Source: Martinezella tropici (GTDB lineage Bacteria; Pseudomonadota; Alphaproteobacteria; Rhizobiales; Rhizobiaceae). Taken from it: 64,000 bases of DNA. The stretch lies in contig NZ_VNIP01000001.1 of the NCBI RefSeq assembly GCF_008370325.1, positions 124,001-188,000 of the forward strand. The letters run 5' to 3'. The notes below the pieces were generated by a model that was not told where the DNA came from, made no database searches, and saw nothing but the letters and a program-made list of their open reading frames with translations. The position numbers and the translations under genes were made by a program. Positions 54,603 to 64,000 of this stretch are shown in pieces (within the stretch, counting starts at the first letter, position 1; each line of letters starts with the position of its first letter).

Positions 54603-54785
54603 CCCCTCTGTCGCTCTCGCGACATCTCCCGCACATGGGGGAGATTGGTAACTCGCGGCGCTCTTTCGCCTCAAGTTGACATCGCATCTGTTGAAACCGA
54701 GGTTTCTGCTTTAACGAGGATGAGCGGCATACTCCCACCAATCTCCCCCCTTGTGGGGGAGATGTCGCGACAGCGACAGAGGGGG
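54603..54785. repeat. 183-base inverted-repeat element, copy 3
   Basis: It has the same arms as copies 1 and 2. The left arm stem is TGTCGCTCTCGCGACA and the right one TGTCGCTGTCGCGACA (read as complement), followed inward by the CTCCCCC-type stem. The left inner stem has drifted (CTCCCGCACATGGGGGAG). After the right end comes AGAGGCTCGGCATACTCAGT (54790-54809), the exact complement of the flank of copy 2. It lies between the convergent pheT and NTF2-fold genes. Confidence 0.85.
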
Positions 54786-54819
54786 TATCAGAGGCTCGGC
54801 ATACTCAGTGTCGCATCAT

Positions 54820-55179
54820 CTACCGATGCAGGTGATACACCTTGTTCACCACGCTCCACCGCCCGTCGATCTTCAGCAGGGAAAGATAATCCGAAAACCG
54901 CATGCCGGCGAATTCGTCGACGACCTTGACGCTGGCCGCATCGCCTTCGATGTCGATCAGCTCGATCTCCATCAGCGGTATCGTGTCCGGCGGGGCGCTG
55001 CCTTGCTCGACGATGGCGGCAATGAATTCATCCCGCGTCATCCATTCCACCGCGCCTTGATAATTGCCGATGATATCAGCCCGCGGATGGAACGCCTTGC
55101 GCAGCGCCGGCTCGTTCGCGAATGCCATGCCATCGACATAGAGATGAACAACCGCACGGATTGCCTGCTCTTCCGACAT
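54820..55179 (-). CDS. NTF2-fold protein (lumazine-binding-like family)
   Basis: This 119-residue protein starts MSEEQAIRAVVHLYVDGMAF and continues with KAFHPRADIIG and a closing VVDEFAGMRFSDYLSLLKID then WSVVNKVYHL. This is the pattern of small NTF2-fold proteins annotated as putative lumazine-binding. These are small dimeric binding or isomerase-like proteins with no known substrate here. ATG at 55179 has AGGA 9 bases upstream, rejecting a longer frame. It follows pbpC on the same strand by 77 bases. Confidence 0.8.
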   Translation of the reverse strand: MSEEQAIRAVVHLYVDGMAFANEPALRKAFHPRADIIGNYQGAVEWMTRDEFIAAIVEQGSAPPDTIPLMEIELIDIEGDAASVKVVDEFAGMRFSDYLSLLKIDGRWSVVNKVYHLHR

Positions 55180-55256
55180 CTCGTCATTCCTCGTTTGAGT
55201 ATCCGATAAACTATCACAGGTGGGTCTGGCTCGCAAAACTCGCGCCTGAAATCGAC

Positions 55257-57344
55257 CTATTCCACGAAAACCCGCACGCTTGCCGCGCGTCCCGCCGCAT
55301 CGATGACGGTCAGCGTCGAATAGCCCGCGCCGTCGGGCGTCCACTGATTGGTGCGGCGGCGCGACATGTCGGGCAGCGGTTTGCCGTTGGCGAGCCATCG
55401 GAATGGCGCCCGTCCGCCCTGCAGCTTCAGCGCCAGCGGCATGATCTCGTTGCTGCCGCTGCTTGCGCCGAGATCGACGCGCGCGCCTTCCGGCGGATAG
55501 ACGATCTGCGGCGCCGGCTCGCGGCTGGACGCCGCCAGCAGCCCGGCGGCGGTCACGGAAAAGCGCCGCTGGCTGATCGGCAGCTCGGTCGGAGCGATGC
55601 GCACCGCGCCCATAGGAGCGGAAGGAAAGGGGGTTATGGCAACGCCCGATTTGGCGAAGGCCTCGAACAGGATGGGCGCGGCCGAAACATAGCCCGCCAG
55701 CCCCGGCACGGCGCCATTGTCCGGGCGGCCGACCCAGACGCCGAGCACATGCGCACCGTCATAGCCGATCGACCAGGCATCGCGATTGCCGTAGCTGGTT
55801 CCGGTCTTGTAGGCGATGCCGAGCTGCTTGCTGCCGCGCGGCGCGATGATGTCCGAGAGAATGTCGGTGATGTTCCACACCGCGATCGGCTCCATCAGCG
55901 GTTCGCCGTCGATCGGTCCTGGCTCGTCCTGAACGCCATCGCCGATCCGCATCGCCTTGCCGCGATTGGCAAGTCCGGCATAGAGCTGCACGAGATCCTT
56001 CAGCGTCACGCCGACACCGCCGAGGCCGATCGCAAGGCCAGGCGCCTCGTTCGGCGGCAGCTTCGGCTTCACCTCGGCGCGGCGGAAACGCACCAGCAGC
56101 CGGGTCGGCCCAACGGCATCGAGCAGGCGCACGGCCGGCACGTTGAGCGACAGCTGCAGCGCCTGGCGCACGCTGACATCGCCCTGGTAGCTCATGTCGA
56201 AATTGCGCGGGCGATAGCCGTAGAAATCGGCGGGGCGATCCTCGATGATCGTTTCCTGCGCCACATAGCCCTGTTCGAAGGCGAGGCCGTAGATGAAGGG
56301 CTTTAGAGTCGAGCCGGGCGATCGCAGCACGCGGGTCATGTCGATCCAGCCCGTGCGGGAGGAATCGAAATAATTGGCCGAGCCGACTTCGCCGATGATC
56401 TCGCCCGTCTTGGCGTCAGCCATGATCATGGCCACCGACACCTTCGGCCCGAGCCGTTTTGCAGCGGCATCCGCAATGGCTTCCAGACCCTGCTGAACAT
56501 CGCGCCTCAGCGTTGTCTTGTGCCTGATGACGCCGGGTTGCTTGCGGAGCGCCAACTCGGCCAAATGAGCGGCATAGGCCGGCAGCTGCCGCCGCTGAGC
56601 CGGAATAGAGGATAGCGAAGCGCGTTCTGCTTCGCCTTCGCCGATGATGGTAGCGACGGCCGCGCGCTCGAGCACGCGGTGGCGGGCGGCCTGGGCGGCA
56701 ACGAGGTTGCGGTCCGGCCGGCGCTTTTCCGGCAGCTGCGGCAGCGCGACGAGCAGGCCCGCCTGCGCGACGGTCAAATGCCGCGGCTCCTTGCCGAAAT
56801 AGGCAAGGCTCGCGGCGCGGACCCCTTCCAGATTGCCGCCGTAAGGCGCGTGCGTGAGATAGAGATCGAGGATCTGTTCCTTGGTGAGCCGCCGCTCGAT
56901 CTGGATGGCGCGGATGACCTGCAGAAGCTTCGCCGTCATCGAGCGCTCGCTGCGCGGCTCGATCAGGCGCGCCACCTGCATGGAGAGCGTCGAACCTCCG
57001 GAGACGATGCGACCATGCGTGATGAGCTGCAGAAAGGCGCGTCCGATTGCCATGGGATCGACGCCGTGGTGATCGTAGAAGCGCCGGTCCTCATAGGCGA
57101 CCAGCATGCGCAGAAATTGCGGATCGACATCGGCAACACCGGTCTTCAGCCGCCAGCGCCCCTCGGGCGTGGCGAAGGCGCGCAGGAGATCGCCATTGGC
57201 GTCGAGCACCTCGGCCGAAACGACATGGGCATTGTCGAGCGGCGGCGGATAGGCGCGGTCCGCGGCCGCAAGGCCGAAGACCAGCGCCACCACTGTGACG
57301 GCAGTGGCTCCAAGGCCGATCGCAATTTTCCACCGCGCTTTCAT
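55257..57344 (-). CDS. pbpC: Penicillin-binding protein 1C
   Basis: This 695-residue bifunctional peptidoglycan synthase has one amino-terminal membrane helix (about 7-28) and a GT51 glycosyltransferase with Glu85 in YEDRRFYDHHGVDP. Its transpeptidase has Ser345-x-x-Lys348, SLN at 399-401 and KTG at 513-515, and a carboxyl-terminal BiPBP domain (about 600-695). It polymerises and cross-links glycan strands in the periplasm, probably in repair. It begins 9 bases after the stop of the alpha-2-macroglobulin gene. This pairing is well known (yfhM-pbpC in E. coli). Confidence 0.95.
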   Translation of the reverse strand: MKARWKIAIGLGATAVTVVALVFGLAAADRAYPPPLDNAHVVSAEVLDANGDLLRAFATPEGRWRLKTGVADVDPQFLRMLVAYEDRRFYDHHGVDPMAIGRAFLQLITHGRIVSGGSTLSMQVARLIEPRSERSMTAKLLQVIRAIQIERRLTKEQILDLYLTHAPYGGNLEGVRAASLAYFGKEPRHLTVAQAGLLVALPQLPEKRRPDRNLVAAQAARHRVLERAAVATIIGEGEAERASLSSIPAQRRQLPAYAAHLAELALRKQPGVIRHKTTLRRDVQQGLEAIADAAAKRLGPKVSVAMIMADAKTGEIIGEVGSANYFDSSRTGWIDMTRVLRSPGSTLKPFIYGLAFEQGYVAQETIIEDRPADFYGYRPRNFDMSYQGDVSVRQALQLSLNVPAVRLLDAVGPTRLLVRFRRAEVKPKLPPNEAPGLAIGLGGVGVTLKDLVQLYAGLANRGKAMRIGDGVQDEPGPIDGEPLMEPIAVWNITDILSDIIAPRGSKQLGIAYKTGTSYGNRDAWSIGYDGAHVLGVWVGRPDNGAVPGLAGYVSAAPILFEAFAKSGVAITPFPSAPMGAVRIAPTELPISQRRFSVTAAGLLAASSREPAPQIVYPPEGARVDLGASSGSNEIMPLALKLQGGRAPFRWLANGKPLPDMSRRRTNQWTPDGAGYSTLTVIDAAGRAASVRVFVE

Positions 57345-57353
57345 TTCTGCTTC

Positions 57354-60300
57354 TTACTGCTGGGCGCCCAGCACCTCCATGCGGCCCATCGCCGTGCGGG
57401 CCGAGAACTGCGGACGATACATGTCCTCGACGCTTGCGGCCGGATGATCGTAGACGCCGGGGGTAACGGCGCGCACGACATAGGCGAAGGTCATGTCACG
57501 GTCTGCGCCTGAGCCCTGGTCGAAGGCGGCGACGAAGCGGTCGTTGCGGAATTCGACATGGGCCGGCTGAATTTCGCTGAGCCAGTCGAAGTTCGACAAC
57601 TGTGCGCTGTTGACGATGCTCGGATTGTCGATCTCGAAGCCGGCGGGCAGGAGATCGGTCACGAGAAGGCGCTGAGGCCAGTCATTGTCCTCGGTCACAT
57701 GCAGTACGACGACATAGCGTTCGTTCTGCTGTGCCTGGCTGACATTCGCCTCTTCGCCATCGAGCGTGTAGTATTTGCGCTCGATCTTGAAACCGTTGCC
57801 GCCGGCCGGCAGCGGCGCAACCGGAGCCGCGACGGTGGTCACCGCAGCCGAAAGCGGCTGGCGCGTCGTGTTGGTAACGGTCAGCGGATGGCCCATCAGC
57901 GCATCGCCTGACATCTGCGCCATGTAGGTGCCGCTATGGGCAGCACCATTGACATCGAGTGTCAGGCCATCGTCGCCATTCTGCAGGGCACGGGCAGCAA
58001 GCAGCATCCAGGTCTGTTCCTGCGTGCTGGTATATGTCTTGGTCTGCCAGTCCTTGGCGACGACGCTGGCGAGTTCGGGAATGATCGGCGGCACTGGGCG
58101 GCTTTCGGCGGCGAGCGCCAGCACGGCGGCACCGTCGCGCAGCGACGAGCCGTAATCCGAGCGGACGAAGCTGACCTTGGTGACCGCCGCCTTCTGCGAC
58201 ATCTGCAACGAGTCCAAGAAGATGTTGCGCGAGCGCTGTGCATCTCCGTAAAGCGCGAGAGCCGCGGCCAGATGTGCCTTGGACAAGGGCGTCGGGAAGT
58301 CGTTCAGCATCGTGTCGGCGTAGTAGCGCAGATCGCTGATCGAGGCCTTCTTGTTGCGCGCCAGCACATAGAGCGCATAGGCGATTTCGTTGCCGTTATC
58401 CTTGACGTTGGTATTGGCACTCAGCGCATTCTGAAGGTTTTCCAGCGCCTGCACCATGGCCTGATCCGGCACGTTGTATTTCTGCTCGCGGGCGCGGGTC
58501 AGGAAGTCGGTCACGTAGGCGTCTAGCCAGAGATCGCCAGAGCCAGGGCTCCAGAGGCCGAAACTGCCGGTCGAGGACTGGTAGGACATTTCGCGATAGA
58601 TGGCGTCCTGCACGCGCTTGCGGATATCGGTATCGTCAGCAAGCCCGTTCTTGATCGCCATGTCGCTGAAGTAGAGCAGCGGCATGGCGCTGCTCGCCGT
58701 CTGTTCCGCGCAGCCATAGGGATAGCGGCTGAGGCTCATCAGCAGCGCCGGCACGTCGAAGGCGCTGGAGCGGCTGACATTGACGCTGACCGAGGCGCCG
58801 GGCAGCACGCTGTCGGCGAGAAGATCGGCATTGACGGTCAGGCTCTTGCCAGGGGCAAGCGCGATGACACGCCGTTCGGTGACCGGAAGCTGCGCCGGGC
58901 GAACCGGGATATCGACCGATTGATCGAGCGACATGCCCGATGCATTCGACAGCTTGATCGAAACCGTGCCGTCGCCCGGCTGTCCGCCGGTCAGCGGCAG
59001 CGTGATATTGTATTTGCCGCCGGTCTGCAGGTTGATCTTCTGCTGGGTGGCGCTTGCGTCCACGGTCACGGCGCTGTTGCCGGTGACCGCGAGCGCGTAC
59101 TCGCCGGCGGGGGCGTCGGTGTTGGCGACATCGAGACGAAGGTTGGCCTTGTCCCCAGGTGCCAGGAACTTCGGCAGGCTTGCGGTGATGACGACGGGAT
59201 CGCGGATGATCACGTCCTGTGTCGCGTGGCCGACGCCGGCCTTCGACCAAGCGACTGCCATCAGCCGTGCCGTGCCGTTGAACTGCGGAATGTCGAAGCT
59301 GACATTCGCCTTGCCATTGGCATCGAGCTTGACGGGGCCGGAGAAGAAGGCGATCAGCTTTTCCTTCGGTGGGCTTGCCTGCAGAGCTGCCTGCCCTCCG
59401 TCGCCGCCGGTGCGCAGCTTGCCGGTCGCGCCGAGCGAGCCATCGATGAGGCGACCGTAGATATCGCGGATTTCAAGGCCGAGCTGACGCTGGCCGTAAT
59501 ACCAGTCGTCCGGTGCCGGCGGCTGGTAGCGCGTGAGATTGAGGATGCCGACATCGACTGCGGCGATCGTGACATAGGCGTCCTCATTGGCGCCTGCGCC
59601 TGAAACCTGCAGGCCAATGTTCAGCGGCTGGCGCGGCAGCGTCTTCTGCGGGGCGTCGATCTTGATCTGCAGCTTGCGCTCGCCGGGATCGACCGGCGCC
59701 CACTTGATGCCGATAGCGCGCATCGGCATACGGCTTTCCTGGGCTTCGCCGGGGCGGAAGAGGGTCGCGGTCAGATAAGTGCCGGCACCCCAGTCGGCTG
59801 TGACGGGGATATCGACTTCGCCGCCATTGGCGCCGATATCGGCATTGGTGACCGAAATCAGCGTTTCCGAGCCGGCGGTGACCATCAGCTGGCCGGCATA
59901 GCGCGAGGTGACCTTCAGCTTGGCGGTATCGCCGACATGATAGCTTTCCTTATCGAGCGCGATCTCAAGCGCATCCGGCGTTTCCGTCGAGGTGGAGGCG
60001 ACATACCAGCCGGCGTTGAATTCGACGCTCGATTCCGGGCCGTTCGCATCGGCCGTGGAGACTTCGAGCCGGTAGCGGCCCCAGGTGACAGGCATGGAAA
60101 TCGCCGCGCCGTCTGTCGTCGCGTTGATCGTGCCGACCGCCACCTGCTTGGTGGACATGATCGGCTCGTATTTCCAGCTGCTGCCGTCGCGATACCATTG
60201 ATAATTGCGCTCGACGCTCAGCAGCTTCCAGGTCAGGCCCTGCATGGCCTGCTTCTGGCCGTTGGCGTCGACGGCGATGACATGGAAGTTGCCGACGGAA

Positions 60301-62876
60301 TTTTCGCCGAGATCGCCATCGAATTCCGGCTTGATGCCGATGCGCGGACCGTCTGCCTTGACGGGAAGGGTCAGCGAGCGCTCGACGGCGCGGCCGCCGG
60401 CTTCCTGCATGCGTACGGTGATGTTGGCGTTCAGCAGCTGCGTGGTTGAGGGCGTGTCGTTGATCGTGACGTTGAAGGTGGTCTTGCCGTTTTCGTCCAG
60501 TGCCTGCAGGTCTTCGAGCGGTACCTGCGTGCTCTCGGCCTTGCTGTCGCCGCCGCTGCTGTCGTCGTCGTCATTATTTGCGTTTGCCTTGCCGGCACCC
60601 TCGTCGGCGAGGCCGAACTGATAGCCCTTGTAGGCGTCGCTCTGGCGCGTCGGCTTCAGCGTCACTTCGCCTTCCAGAGTGAGGCCGGCGGCCGGCGCAC
60701 CATAGAGATAGCGTCCATCGACATTGACCGGCGTCGGCTGGCCGACTTCGATTTCCTTGGCGTCGCTCTTCATGTCGAATTCAATGCGATCCGGGACGAA
60801 GTCGTCGACGAGGAAGGTCTGCGAGCCGATGGAGGAACCCTTCGGGTCGGTATAGATATTCATCGTCCAGGTGCCGCGCATCGAGGTCTGCTGCAGCGGC
60901 AGGTCGACATTGTAGCCGCCGAGCTTGCCGCCGTCGGTGACGATGCGGCGGTCCTCGACGCCATCCGGGCGCAGGAAGACGAAGGTGAGCGGCAGGTTAT
61001 CGACCGCCGTCGAGCTGACATCGCGGGCAAGGGCGGACGCATGCACGGTCTCGCCGGCGCGGTAGATGCCCCGCTCGGTCCAGGTCAGCAGATCGATCGC
61101 GCCGGGCGCGGTTCTGCCTGATACGCCGCGGTCGGAAAGATCGAAGCCGGCGCGCGTCATGTCGAGGAAGACATAATCCTGGTCGCCATTCTCAGCTGTG
61201 ATGACGGCCGGCGTCATGCCAGCCGTGCCGCGCATCAGGCCGGCGCTGAAGACGGCGCGGCCGTTGTCGTCGGTCTTGGCGGTCCCCAGGATTTCGTTGT
61301 TCTTGGCGAGAAGTTGCAGCTGAATGCCGGCAAGCGGCTTGGCGCTGCCGAGCGAGCGGGCGAAAACATTCAGCCCGTCGGTGCCGGCATAGGTGGTGAC
61401 GCCAATATCGGAAACGACGAACCACTGCGTCGCCTGCGGGTCCCATTCGTGGCCGCCGCTGTCGGGTGCAACCGCCGTCAGCACATAGACGCCGGGTTTG
61501 CGCTTCGGCAGCGCCTCGTCCACCGGGAAGCTGGTCGCGACTTCCTTGTTGAGTTCCTGTTTGATCTCGATGGAGCCCTGCCAGACCAGCTCGCCATTGG
61601 TGTCCTGGATGGTCTGGGCGCTGTAGCTGTCCACCTGCGTCAGGAACTGCGAATTGTTCAGAAGCTGCGCGATATTGCGGTCGCCGATGCGGTAGAGCTT
61701 GAGATTGGCCGTGGTGGCATTGACCGAAACGATCGGAATACCGCGGCGTGCGGTCGAAGGCAGGACGAAATTGTCGCCCGTGAAGCGCAGCGAAGCCGTA
61801 CGATCCTTGACGTAGACGTCGACATTGACCTGCGAGGCGAGGTTCTCATCCACGGAGGAGGGCAGGCCGGCGCGCAGCGAAATACGGTAGTGCTGGCCGA
61901 ATTCCAGGCCCTCGACGCAGATCTGGTTGTCCTTGGCATCGACGCCCTTCGCCGCGGCGCCATTGACGGTAACGAAGGGGGTGTAGTCGGTGCCGCTCTT
62001 TACCAGCTTTTCGGAGAACTGCACGCAGGCACGGGGCGAGGCATTGTCGTTGTCGAGCGTATTGCCCGTGACGCGGAAGCCCTGGCGTGCCAGAAGATCG
62101 TTATAGGCGGCCTGGACAGCGGCGGAGCTGGTGAGCCCGAGGCTTGCCTTGTAGGCATTGAGCGCCGGGCGATAGTTCTGCGCATTCTTCAAAGCCTCGG
62201 CAAGCACCGCGAGAGCATCGGCACGGCTGCTCGTCGTGCGGGTCAGCTGGTAGCCGTTGAGCGCGGCATAGGCGGCGCGCGTGGCGACGGAGGTATCGTT
62301 CGTGATCGTATTGGCGGCGCGCGCCATCTCGATCCACAGATCGCCATTGTCGGGATTGAGCGAAAGTGCGCCCTGGAAGGCGTTCAGGGCATCGTTGACG
62401 TTGCCGGAGGTCAGCTCGATGCGGCCGAGCGCGATCAGGCTTTCGACGCCCTGGCCCTTCAGCTCATTGCCGAGCGTCAGCGTGTTCTTTGCATCGCGCG
62501 CGCTCTGGACGAAATTGTCGGAGAGGAAGGAAAGGGCAGGGGCAGCGCCGATATCCGGTTCGGTGGTGGCGGCCGTCTCGACGATCTTGCCGGCGATCGC
62601 GCCGGGGAAACTGTTGAGCTGGTTGAAGTCCGACTTCATGAAGCACCACTTCACCTTCGGATTGTAGGTGAAGGCCTTGCAGGACTTATCGCCGATGCAG
62701 GAGGCGGAGCACTGGTCCAGCGTCACGTTCTGCTCGGTGCGCAGATCGAAACCGAAGTAATCGCCGTCCTTCGTGGTCACCACCTGGCGCTTGACGTCGG
62801 CGGCGGCGGAAGGGTTCAGAGAGGCGAAAGTGGCGAGAAGAAAAGCAGAGAAGCCGAGAAACGCGCGCTTAGACAT
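57354..62876 (-). CDS. Bacterial alpha-2-macroglobulin with PAN domain (YfhM-like)
   Basis: This 1840-residue periplasmic protein starts with a signal peptide (about residues 1-27). No lipobox Cys is visible at the cleavage site, unlike E. coli YfhM. A PAN/Apple-like domain follows (about 30-95, with QCSASCIGDKSCKAFTYNP), then a helical TPR-like region (about 120-250), macroglobulin domains and the thioester domain with Cys1389-Ala-Glu-Gln1392 in YPYGCAEQT. The thioester should trap attacking proteases. It forms a tight operon with pbpC downstream, matching the idea that the pair detects breaches and repairs the wall. ATG at 62876 has GGGGGGA just upstream; a TTG 12 bases earlier is less likely. 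Confidence 0.93.
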   Translation of the reverse strand: MSKRAFLGFSAFLLATFASLNPSAAADVKRQVVTTKDGDYFGFDLRTEQNVTLDQCSASCIGDKSCKAFTYNPKVKWCFMKSDFNQLNSFPGAIAGKIVETAATTEPDIGAAPALSFLSDNFVQSARDAKNTLTLGNELKGQGVESLIALGRIELTSGNVNDALNAFQGALSLNPDNGDLWIEMARAANTITNDTSVATRAAYAALNGYQLTRTTSSRADALAVLAEALKNAQNYRPALNAYKASLGLTSSAAVQAAYNDLLARQGFRVTGNTLDNDNASPRACVQFSEKLVKSGTDYTPFVTVNGAAAKGVDAKDNQICVEGLEFGQHYRISLRAGLPSSVDENLASQVNVDVYVKDRTASLRFTGDNFVLPSTARRGIPIVSVNATTANLKLYRIGDRNIAQLLNNSQFLTQVDSYSAQTIQDTNGELVWQGSIEIKQELNKEVATSFPVDEALPKRKPGVYVLTAVAPDSGGHEWDPQATQWFVVSDIGVTTYAGTDGLNVFARSLGSAKPLAGIQLQLLAKNNEILGTAKTDDNGRAVFSAGLMRGTAGMTPAVITAENGDQDYVFLDMTRAGFDLSDRGVSGRTAPGAIDLLTWTERGIYRAGETVHASALARDVSSTAVDNLPLTFVFLRPDGVEDRRIVTDGGKLGGYNVDLPLQQTSMRGTWTMNIYTDPKGSSIGSQTFLVDDFVPDRIEFDMKSDAKEIEVGQPTPVNVDGRYLYGAPAAGLTLEGEVTLKPTRQSDAYKGYQFGLADEGAGKANANNDDDDSSGGDSKAESTQVPLEDLQALDENGKTTFNVTINDTPSTTQLLNANITVRMQEAGGRAVERSLTLPVKADGPRIGIKPEFDGDLGENSVGNFHVIAVDANGQKQAMQGLTWKLLSVERNYQWYRDGSSWKYEPIMSTKQVAVGTINATTDGAAISMPVTWGRYRLEVSTADANGPESSVEFNAGWYVASTSTETPDALEIALDKESYHVGDTAKLKVTSRYAGQLMVTAGSETLISVTNADIGANGGEVDIPVTADWGAGTYLTATLFRPGEAQESRMPMRAIGIKWAPVDPGERKLQIKIDAPQKTLPRQPLNIGLQVSGAGANEDAYVTIAAVDVGILNLTRYQPPAPDDWYYGQRQLGLEIRDIYGRLIDGSLGATGKLRTGGDGGQAALQASPPKEKLIAFFSGPVKLDANGKANVSFDIPQFNGTARLMAVAWSKAGVGHATQDVIIRDPVVITASLPKFLAPGDKANLRLDVANTDAPAGEYALAVTGNSAVTVDASATQQKINLQTGGKYNITLPLTGGQPGDGTVSIKLSNASGMSLDQSVDIPVRPAQLPVTERRVIALAPGKSLTVNADLLADSVLPGASVSVNVSRSSAFDVPALLMSLSRYPYGCAEQTASSAMPLLYFSDMAIKNGLADDTDIRKRVQDAIYREMSYQSSTGSFGLWSPGSGDLWLDAYVTDFLTRAREQKYNVPDQAMVQALENLQNALSANTNVKDNGNEIAYALYVLARNKKASISDLRYYADTMLNDFPTPLSKAHLAAALALYGDAQRSRNIFLDSLQMSQKAAVTKVSFVRSDYGSSLRDGAAVLALAAESRPVPPIIPELASVVAKDWQTKTYTSTQEQTWMLLAARALQNGDDGLTLDVNGAAHSGTYMAQMSGDALMGHPLTVTNTTRQPLSAAVTTVAAPVAPLPAGGNGFKIERKYYTLDGEEANVSQAQQNERYVVVLHVTEDNDWPQRLLVTDLLPAGFEIDNPSIVNSAQLSNFDWLSEIQPAHVEFRNDRFVAAFDQGSGADRDMTFAYVVRAVTPGVYDHPAASVEDMYRPQFSARTAMGRMEVLGAQQ

Positions 62877-63131
62877 AAGTCCCCCCAACGCTGTCCGTTT
62901 TTGATGGCGGCAATCTTCAAATTTCGGACCCGTTTGTCAACCGAGCGTCGAGCTTCTGCTTGAGCTTCGCGCCTATGACGATCAACCTAGAAGTTTGAAA
63001 AAGCCTGCAATTCAGGCGATTCGCATGTTCGGCGCGCCCCTCGGTGATGCTTCATTTTTCTTTTCGGTCCCAAAATGACACCGGCCTTTACGGCCGATGT
63101 CTTCGCGTGGGCGGAAGGAGTGGCCCATTTG

Positions 63132-64000
<869 letters not shown>

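Noticed and set aside
52053..54674. 873-residue minus-strand frame opposite pheT
   Set aside because: Antisense shadow caused by codon bias; pheT on the plus strand is unmistakable.

Overview
The window looks like chromosomal DNA of a rhizobial alphaproteobacterium, most likely genus Rhizobium or a close relative. Base composition is high in GC. The evidence is the character of the LepA, IF3, PheS and PheT proteins, rhizobial-type families (DUF982, BA14K, MbfA with an Irr-type box, BTLCP peptidase), CUT1 sugar transporters, and several classes of short palindromic intergenic repeats of the kind scattered through Rhizobium genomes. No phage, plasmid replication gene, CRISPR array or intact insertion sequence is visible.

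Layout. 1-3083: minus-strand oligopeptide ABC transporter (partial permease, binding protein) with a P1-family peptidase. 3376-8682: a small hypothetical protein, a very large kinase/phospho-lyase fusion, a secreted hypothetical protein and purU. 8895-17356: an exopolysaccharide-type cluster (acyltransferase, Wzy-like polymerase, GH5 glucanase on the minus strand; Wzz-like protein and a membrane NDP-sugar dehydratase on the plus strand; GT25 transferase). 18143-23537: an oxidoreductase followed by a complete CUT1 sugar ABC transporter. 23582-26686: a minus-strand operon of a D-amino-acid aldolase/dehydratase-like enzyme, an M81 (MlrC) protein and an NTF2-fold protein, divergent from a plus-strand RpiR regulator, SDR and GH20 hexosaminidase (26945-30816). 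30940-33614: very small membrane proteins, DUF982, a PAP2 enzyme, a decayed integrase-like fragment and tRNA-Leu(CAG). 33707-40008: phosphohexomutase, BA14K protein, Rdx protein, amidotransferase, GFA protein, a ccdAB toxin-antitoxin pair with a perfect palindromic operator, and lepA. 40180-48947: regulator/GNAT pair, HAD remnant, acetylpolyamine amidohydrolase, EamA exporter, CDP-diglyceride hydrolase, truncated haemoglobin, MbfA, a repeat-built stress peptide, BTLCP peptidase and a hydrolase. 49225-54575: infC-rpmI-rplT-pheS-pheT. 54820-64000: NTF2-fold protein, pbpC with a giant alpha-2-macroglobulin, and a partial aldo/keto reductase.

How the genes fit together. The translation block carries a probable AUU start for infC, a terminator after infC and a separate promoter before rpmI. 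mbfA and the truncated haemoglobin suggest iron and oxygen/NO handling. The pbpC-macroglobulin pair is a periplasmic defence and peptidoglycan module. The RpiR-centred cluster suggests use of an amino sugar or amino-acid-derived compound, with the substrate unknown.

The points most worth a second look are the three 183-186 bp hairpin elements whose stems show compensatory base changes, the kinase/phospho-lyase fusion, the ccdAB operator, the AUU starts, the microproteins near DUF982, and the integrase scar beside tRNA-Leu.
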